This document shows positions 57,505 through 64,000 of a stretch of DNA of 64,000 bases, one piece after another. Position numbers and translations under genes: made by a program. Under the pieces are notes generated by a model, which was given only the letters and a program-made list of their open reading frames with translations, was not told the DNA's origin and made no database searches. The DNA comes from Atriophallophorus winterbourni (lineage: Eukaryota > Platyhelminthes > Trematoda > Plagiorchiida > Microphallidae). The stretch lies in contig JACCGJ010023858.1 of the NCBI GenBank assembly GCA_013407085.1, positions 24,178 to 88,177 of the forward strand. The letters run 5' to 3'. How positions within the stretch are numbered: the stretch's first letter is position 1; each line of letters starts with the position of its first letter.

Positions 57505-57552
57505 TGATTACGGACGTTTCGTCATCAAACTAGATGACATCATCAGCGAAAC
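57505..57552 (-). ncRNA. Hammerhead-like motif, PLE 3' end (core intact)
   Basis: Minus: CUGAUGA (57546-57540), U, GUCAUC (57538-57533), loop UAGUUU, GAUGAC (57526-57521), GAAA (57520-57517), C-G-U-C17 (57516-57513), cleavage before 57512. Stem II has six pairs; an extra U sits between A9 and the stem. Stem III is a 2 bp ACGT palindrome. Stem I (UUCG with CGUAA) is imperfect. All conserved bases are present; activity is uncertain because of the extra U. Confidence 0.6.
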
Positions 57553-57829
57553 TTCTTTCGAAGCAACTGGGCGGTGGGCATCATTCGAACTTATCTGCTG
57601 CGTTTCGACCTTATCTACTGTGATTGGCTGGAATCCTTGCATATCCTCGTTAGCGTGTTCTCATTGGTCTGTAGATCCCATCCTCTTGAATGTGTTAATT
57701 GATTGATTGTGGTGTCGAATACCACGCTTCGAGGAACTCTTGAACGTGACGAGTTCTGCCTTTGGTGATGATGTCTGTTCTTTCCCAATTGAATTCGTGA
57801 CCTTCTCGATCCATGTGTGCTGATATTAC

Positions 57830-58795
57830 TTATTTGTGGTCGTGTCGTCGTGTAGCCAGTTTGTATTCATCTATCCTTGTTTCCAGCCTTCTTCCAGTCT
57901 GTCCGATATAATATTTCTCACAAACGGAACACGGGATTCTATACACTACATTGTTTCGTTCTTCCTTAGCCAGCTTGTCCTTGACCTTGACTAGTTTGCT
58001 TCTCAATGTCGAAGCTGGCTTGTGTGCTACACTAATTCCGAGTGGGCGTAGTATTCTTGTGGTAATCTCCGAGATATGATGTATATAGGGTAGCGTTAAC
58101 CTTGTTGTGTTCGTGTTGTTCACACACGATTGGGTTGTCGAGTCCATGTTGCGAATGATGAACTTTTTTGGGTAACCATTCTTCCGGAAGAGTTTGAATA
58201 AATATTTCTCCTCTTCTTTCTTGAGTTCGCCAGTACTGCAGTGTGTTTTTGCGCGGCTGCACAGTGTTCGGACACAGCTTCGCATGTGGGTGGCCGGGTG
58301 CTTGCTTTTATAGTTCAAAATTTGATCCGTGAGTGTTCCTTTCCTGTATACGCTTATTTATAGATTACCTGTTTCTGTTCTTCGCAGGTTCAAATCCAGA
58401 AATGGTAGGCAGTTGTCACATTCCGTCTCCTTCGTAAATTGAATTCCATTGAAGACGCAACTAAGTAGTCGGTGCGCATCCTCCAAGTTTTCTTTCTTTA
58501 GAATCACGAAAGCGTCATCGACATATCCGATCCAGAATTTTGTTTGGATCAGCGGTAATGCGATACGTTCAAGTCTTTGCATTACGGCTTCCGCTAGCAA
58601 TCCAGAGATTGGCGATCCCATTGGGGTTCCTTTCAATTGCTTATACAAATGATTGTTGAATTTGAAATCCGTCTGCAAACAAAACTCCAATAACTGCAGT
58701 ATACTGTCAGTCGGTTTCCATTGTGCTCTGTTCGTCCAGCAGTTGTGATATGGTTTACATCGCTAAGGTAGTGTTGATCGATATAAACAGTGCTG
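57830..58795 (-). pseudogene. Second PLE: RT C-terminal part and GIY-YIG
   Basis: Minus. Starts abruptly at VTALFISINTTLA (58795), then QLKGTPMGSPISGLLAEAVM, KFWIGYVDDAFVILKKENLE, CLPFLDLNLRRT; frame shift; NYKSKHPATHMRSCVRTLCS, THHRLTLPYIHHIS-like linker, VVYRIPCSVCEKYYIGQTGR, LETRIDEYKLATRRHDHK. The rest of the nuclease, as far as the family signature REFLE-like region, is decayed near 57720-57830. Related to the PLE at 54050 but a different subfamily. Confidence 0.85.
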
Positions 58796-58845
58796 TCACA
58801 TGTGTTGCTCACATCCCCCGAAATTACAATCCACTACCGGTTTCT

Positions 58846-59099
58846 GTGAGCAACACATCACTTTGGTCATCCATAAGCGCCTTGAGTGCTTGACCACGAA
58901 TCACTATGTGATTCTGTGTTTGAACATCGTGGTTCGTTGTACGGACCCTATGCAACAGTCGCATTCAAGTATAATCTTGTTTACCATTTAACTACTGTTT
59001 CAAGGCTCACTGAACCTAATCTTACTGTCTCCACCTGCTGACAGCAAACAGCCAGAAACCGGTAGTAGAGTGTAATTTCGGGTGATGTGAGCAACACAT
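58846..59099 (+). repeat. Family B hammerhead unit, plus orientation
   Basis: Same layout as 43451-43695: CACTTTGGTCATCCATAAGC, GTGATTCTGTGTTTGAACA, CCTAATCTTACTGTCTCCAC, then CTGCTGA (A6 to C), CAGC-AAACA-GCCA, GAAACC, GGTA, GTAG, and the end GATGTGAGCAACACATC. Core mutated at A6. Preceded by an inverted half unit at 58800-58845. Confidence 0.75.
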
Positions 59100-59110
59100 C
59101 CTGACAGATT

Positions 59111-59505
59111 ACATTATCAACATGATACATTTCAATTCTAAATACGTCCCGAAACATAATAGCAAAGAACCACACTTCAGAATTCGCAGTCGGAATAGAA
59201 AATGGTTGACAAAGCGAAATCTGGCATGGGCTATTCACAAGGTCGCCAGAACAGAATAAGCCTGGGCAAACTTTCGTGAATTGCGGAATCAGGTCACAAA
59301 TCTCATCCGGGAGGATAAAAATATCACCAGTTTCAGCTCACGGTAAAAAGACAACGAAACCCCAAAATACTTTATTGAACCGCTAAAAACCCTACGAAGC
59401 TGAATCCCGGTGTTTTCCGATCATGACAGATAATGGACTAACTGATTCTGTCCTGGAAACCGCTAACGCTATAGCCAGTTTTCATTCACGATTTTTCACC
59501 ACCAA
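59111..59505 (+). pseudogene. CR1-like element F, continuation after the insertion
   Basis: Reads IHFNSKYVPKHNSKEPHFRI, RSRNRKWLTKRNLAWAIHK, FRELRNQVTNLIREDKN, then FIEPLKTL. This is the linker between endonuclease and RT in CR1 ORF2 (element D: LHSRFVPKTTKKRF...KSRTRKWIK). It ends where the RTE fragment begins. Confidence 0.75.
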
Positions 59506-60075
59506 GGATGCATTGTTGTTGTTGTTGTTGTTGTTGGCCTCCTTCGGTGGATGTCGACCATGGATGTACATCACAATCGCATGAATTTCATGTTCCACAG
59601 CTTTTCGAATGTCTAAACAGTCCATTCGAGAGGAACAAACTCTCCCATTACGCTTCCAACCATAGGCAGAACTCGGTCGTTGGGAGTCAGTTACACGCAG
59701 GCGACGTGATCTGCGTTCATAAGCCAAGAGCCTTATCTGCTACTTCTCAGCTTGCGAACGACGCTTTACACAATGCCTCCAATGTGAGCGGTCCAGAGCA
59801 AGTTCTTCCCAACTCGCGGGGTCAATGCCAAGAGCTTTCATATCTCTTTTGCATATGTCTTTGTACTGCAAGATCGGTTTGCCCAATAGTCGGCTTCCTG
59901 ATTGCAACTCACCAGAGTAGATCTTACGGAATACGGGTGAACATGCTCTGTAGACCAGCTTTTGAAAGCACTTCATCATTAATCACTTTGTCCATCCACG
60001 ATATGTTCAAAATACGACGGATGCTTCGTAGATGGAGAGCATTCAGCGTTCTGGCCAAGCGAATTATCGCTCTGT
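59506..60075 (-). pseudogene. RTE-like element, 3' end
   Basis: Minus: CFQKLVYRACSPVFRKIYSG, ELQSGSRLLGKPILQYKDIC, KRDMKALGIDPASWEELALD, RSHWRHCVKRR, then the 3' UTR and a (CAA)n tail (59508-59538). 5'-truncated. It lies head-to-head with the start of the next RTE copy. Confidence 0.85.
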
Positions 60076-60084
60076 TACACTCCT

Positions 60085-63000
60085 TCAAGTGGTTCCAAGG
60101 TTGTCACGGCCGGGGCGGTTTTGGGGATAAGCTCCCAATTCCAAAAATGCTCCAATGGCCCGCGTCTCATATAGCCTCTGACAACCAAGTCCAGCTCTTG
60201 GCCTGCACGCGTGGTCCTGTGTGACTCGGCGGAACTGCTTCTACTGACAGGAGAAAGGGCGAAGGCGACTGACTGGCGCCTCAAAACCAGCATGCTTCGG
60301 GCAGGTGGAGCTCGTTAGTCCATGAAGGGGAAGGAAAACCCTTATCTCAAACCTCCACTGCCTTGTGGCTACATCCATTCATGGAAAAGGCTTCAGGAGT
60401 CAACCTCGAGGAAAAATCCGGAGCCGGAGTCCCGTTAGGCAGTCCGAAGTTTGTTCATCTTAGTCCTGCCAGCTCCTGCGACGGCATCGTTGTCCAAACG
60501 TACCAGCCTTGCTGTTCCTTTGGTTCCAGTGGTGCCGTGGAGAGGGAGCACTTGCTGCATGGGCAACAGCTAGTTCTCCATATTGAACTGCCCTGGCATA
60601 CATCACAACGCACCAATGGAGAGGACACTCCATTCCGCTTCTACGGAAAAAACACGGAAAGCAGCAGATACCGGTTAAAAGCTATGGCTCGACTGGCGCA
60701 GAGCTAAGCGCCTGGGGCTGCTTTCGACGGTGGGAGAGACTTCCAGGTCTCATTGGACGGCTACCGCCCGCCTCAAGCTGGGCAGCCCCCAGTCAATAAG
60801 GTGCCGTCTCGCCACGGTCTGCTATCCTCATTGGGTGCATGGGGATTAGGAATCAACCGACAAGCAGACTGTATTTTTCTGCACCAGCGAATCGAAATAC
60901 CAAACAACAAATGTCAGTTCTGAAACTTGGAACCTGGAACGTCCGGTCCATGCTTCCAGGATTTCATGACGACGTCTCGAATATCAGAGGCGTTAGAAAG
61001 TCCGCCGTGATTAACAACGAGCTAAAGAGGCTGAATGTCGACGTGGCTGCCCTACAAGAGACGCGCTTACCAGACACTGGTAAGCTAACAGAAAGTGATT
61101 ACACATTCTTTTGGAAAGGAAGAGGTTCCGATGAGCCTCGACTGCATGGAGTTGGGTTTGCCGTGCGAAACGACATATTAAAAGCAACAGAACCGAGCAG
61201 CAGCGGGAGCGAACGGATTTGGACTTTAAATCTGAGGTGCATTACTGGTACCATTACGTTGGTCAACGTTTATGCACCGACGCTCTCTGCGACGCCTGCT
61301 GAAAAAGACGCTTTTTATCATAACCTCACAGCCGTCCTGAAAAACGTGCCACAGAAAAACTGTGTAGTGGTATTGGGTGATTTCAATGCCAGAGTTGGTG
61401 CAGATTACGAGTCTTGGCAAAACTGTCTCGGAAGGTTCGGTATAGGTAAAACCAATGAAAATGGGCAACGCCTTTTAGAATTGTGCACACAGTTCAATCT
61501 TTGTGTCAGTAACACTTTCTTTCAAACAAAACCACAGCATAAAGTCTCTTGGAAACATCCTTGCTCTAAGCATTGGCATCAGCTTGATCTTATTCTTGTT
61601 AAGCGAACTAATATAGGAAGCGTGCTCCTCACCAGATCATATCAAAGCGCCGACTGCGACACTGACCATTCACTGGTTTGTGCAAAACTGAAGCTTCCCC
61701 ACACGAGATTTCACCGCACCAAACTGTCTGCTAAGCCTAGGATAGACGTCATTCGCATGTGCGAACCTAATCTAACTGCGAAATTCGCAAAAGCCTTCAC
61801 AGACGAGTTCAACAAGACAACCACACTTGAATCTGCTTCAGAAAACTGGGAATTGATAAAAAGCAGCATATGCCGAGTCGCATTTTCCACGTTCGGTCCG
61901 AAGAAAGCTCGAACGAGCGACTGGTTCGAAGCAAACGCTTCTGAGATGACTGCTGTGCTGGATGAGAAACGCTCAGCGTTCTTGAGGTTCAAAGGTATGC
62001 CAACAGATGAAAACTTACGTCTTCTAAAAGCAGCTAGAAATAAGGTCCAACAGACTGCAAGGCGATGTGCAAACGACTATTGGACTGAAGTAAGCCTCAA
62101 TATCCAAAAAGCTGCGGATACCGGAAATTTTCACGGTATGTATAATGGGATCAAGAGAGCCATTGGCCCAAACAAACTTAAAACGGCTCCCATTAAGTCT
62201 TTATCTGGTAAGCCGATTGTCGACAAAACTCAACAGCTGGAAAGATGGGTAGAGCACTTCTCCTCTCTCTACTCTAGGGACAGTACGGTTCTACCGCATG
62301 CACTTGAAAATGTCGAACGGTTGCCGACCATTGAACATCTAGATACTTCTCCTACTCTTGATGAGCTCAATAAGGCAATCGACCGCTTAACGAATGAGAA
62401 GGCCCCTGGTGACGACGGAATTCCACCTGAGCTCATCAAATGCTGTAGAGCAGCATTATTACAGCCTCTTCACCACTTGCTTCTTCAGTGCTGGCAGGAG
62501 GGGGATGTCCCACAAGAGATGCGAGACACAAAGATCATCACGCTATTTAAGAATAAGGGTGACAGAGGCGACTGCAACAATTACAGAGGAATCTCCCTTC
62601 TGAATGTTGTAGGCAAACTTGTTTGCTAAAGTCTTACAGATCCGGCTGCAAGTTTTAGCTGATAGAATTTACTCCGAATCTCAATGTGGCTTCCGCAAGG
62701 GAAGATCAACCGTTGACATGATCTTCTCCCTGAGACAACTTCAAGAAAAGTGTCGGGAACAGCGTATGCCATTATACGCTGTTTTTATTGATTTAACTAA
62801 GGCATTCGACTACGTCAGCAGGGAGGGTCTTTTCAAAATGCTTGATCTGATAGGCTGCCCTCCAAGGCTGCTCAGACTCGTCATTTCGTTCCACTCAGGC
62901 ATGAAAGGCTCAGTCCATTTTAACGGTTGCAGTTCAGAAGCATTTGAAATTCGCCGAGGCGTCAAACAAGGGTGTGTTCTTGCTCCCACACTGTTCGGCA

Positions 63001-64000
63001 TTTTCGTTGCTCTGCTTCTGAAGCACGCTTTTAGGACGAGAACAGAAGGCATTTACATACGCACGCGAAGTGATGGTAAGCTTTTCAACCTGAACCGGTT
63101 GAGAGCACGAACCAAAGTACGGGATGTGATAATCCGTGACCTGTTGTTTGCCGACGATGCAGCCTTTATTGCTCACTCCCAAGAGAACCTACAGTCGCTA
63201 ATGGACTGTTTTTCGTCGGCATGCAAAGACTTTGGCCTAACAATCAGCATGGGCAAGACCAAAGTCCTTGGTCAAGGGACTGTATCGCCACCAATCATCA
63301 CTGTTGGAAACTGTCAGCTTGAACCAGTACATCATTTCACATATCTTGGTTCAACCATTGCGGATAACCTCTCGCTAGACACGGAGATTGATAAGCGGAT
63401 TGGCAGAGCAGCTGTCATTCTGTCTCGATTGAACTCTCGTGTTTGGGGTAACCGCAAGCTGACTGTAAAGACAAAGATGATGGTATACAGCGCGTGCGTA
63501 CTAAATGCTTTACTATACGGCAGTAAAACCTGGACCACCCACGCAAGACACGAACGGAAGCTGAATGCTTTCCATCTACGAAGCATCCGTCGTATCTTGA
63601 ACATATCGTGGATGGAAAGAGTGACTAACGCTGAAGTGCTTTCAAAAGCTGGTCTGCAGAGCATGTTCACCCTATTACGTCAGCGCCGCCTGCGGTGGCT
63701 TGGTCATGTCTATAGAATGGAAAATGGTCGTATTCCGAAAGATCTACTCTACGGTGAGTTGCAATTAGAAAGTCGACCATTGGGCAGACCGCACTTGCGG
63801 TACAAAGATGTTTGCAAAAGAGATATGAAAGCTCTTGACATTGACCCCGCAAGCCGGGAAGAACTTGCTCTTGAACGCTCACTTTGGAGGCATTGTGTAA
63901 AGCGTCGTCTGCAAGCCGGGGAGGAGCAAATACAGCTCTTGGCTGCTGAACGCAGATCAAGCTGCCGGCGTGCAACTGATGCAATACAACAGAGTTCTGA
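60085..64000 (+). mobile_element. RTE-like element, young, running off the window
   Basis: The 5' end at about 60085 (GGTTCCAAGGTTGTCACGGC) is shared with the copy at 38618. A leader of about 750 bases precedes the ORF. The leader frame 60363-60707 is also recognisable in the older copy near 39000-39200, so it may be an old part of the coding region. Only one coding lesion was noticed in the main ORF. Confidence 0.9.
60839..64000 (+). CDS. RTE endonuclease-reverse transcriptase (one frameshift, 3' end outside window)
   Basis: Endonuclease: LKLGTWNVRSML (Asn), ALQETRLPDTGK (Glu), VVVLGDFNARVGADYESW, TDHSLVCAKLKL (Asp-His). RT: NEKAPGDDGIPPELIK, TLFKNKGDRGDCNNYRGIS, then at 62618-62622 an extra T (ACTTGTTT) shifts the frame from KL to FAKV. 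The second frame is open from 62622 to the window end: SQCGFRKGRSTVDMIF, YAVFIDLTKAFDYVSREGLF, RRGVKQGCVLAPTLFGIF, DLLFADDAAFIAHS (FADD intact), LEPVHHFTYLGSTI, RRLRWLGHVYRMENGRIPKD, RPLGRPHLRYKDVCKRDMKA. Start taken at the first ATG before the endonuclease. The C-terminal RLRWLGHVxRM motif is typical of RTE. Confidence 0.9.

Larger units (their letters stand above)
57348..59099 (-). mobile_element. Composite PLE/hammerhead insertion with 11 bp target duplication
   Basis: CCTGACAGATT occurs at 57337-57347 and 59100-59110, and the CR1 sequence reads through if the block is removed. Minus-strand order from the top: an inverted family B hammerhead unit (58846-59099), a direct half unit (58800-58845), the 5'-truncated PLE ORF, the PLE 3' motif (57505-57552), 50 bases, and a direct family B unit end (57355-57430). 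Its outer ends are about 90 base inverted repeats (GATGTGTKGCTCACATC...GGTGGAGACAGTAAGATTAG). Confidence 0.8.

Noticed and set aside
59508..60224. 238-codon plus ORF with poly-Cys start
   Set aside because: The Cys run is the reverse of the RTE (CAA)n tail; the frame is antisense to RTE coding sequence.

Overview
The window looks like nuclear DNA of an animal, most likely a flatworm. Reasons: one gene with many short exons and long introns, very low coding density, and a load of CR1/Jockey-like, L2-like, RTE-like, Penelope-like (PLE) and Ty3/gypsy-like elements, plus short repeats carrying hammerhead ribozyme (HHR) cores. The organism is an inference; no diagnostic host gene was recognised.

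Host content. One minus-strand gene runs from a signal-peptide exon at 44679 down to at least 13639. Eight consecutive exons (44679 to 25059) join in phase over 370 codons. Three more (21094-20857, 16222-16109, 13805-13639) are in phase with each other, but one small exon between 25059 and 21094 was not found. The product is a secreted or cell-surface protein with a Thr-rich linker and a Cys-rich C-terminal part; I could not assign its family. A processed pseudogene of cytoplasmic poly(A)-binding protein lies inside one of its introns.

Mobile layer. 1-920: CR1 tail and unassigned DNA. 920-1960: 3' part of a PLE. 2580-4325: Ty3/gypsy LTR and integrase on minus, joined head-to-head to an RT fragment on plus. 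5990-12920: a SINE-like repeat and four CR1 copies, the last nearly complete (9440-12920). 13900-20700: HHR repeats, LTR and CR1 fragments, an inverted SINE pair, an L2-like RT, an RTE 3' end and a large palindrome. 21000-37600: host introns with LTRs, an RTE tail, a divergent PLE and CR1 pieces. 38600-41770: decayed RTE. 42000-50400: CR1 tails, solo and tandem HHR elements, a long CR1 ORF and two short RTE-derived elements. 51013-51032 is an assembly gap. 53000-59500: CR1 pieces, a nearly whole PLE, and a 1.75 kb PLE/HHR composite inserted in a CR1 copy. 59506-64000: an RTE 3' end, then a young RTE element running off the window.

Most notable signal: HHR repeats of about 240 nt exist here as a solo copy with a 12 bp target duplication, as a tandem 1.5-mer with a 238 nt period, and as flanking direct and inverted copies around a PLE. 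That points to mobile, possibly self-processing PLE-related elements.
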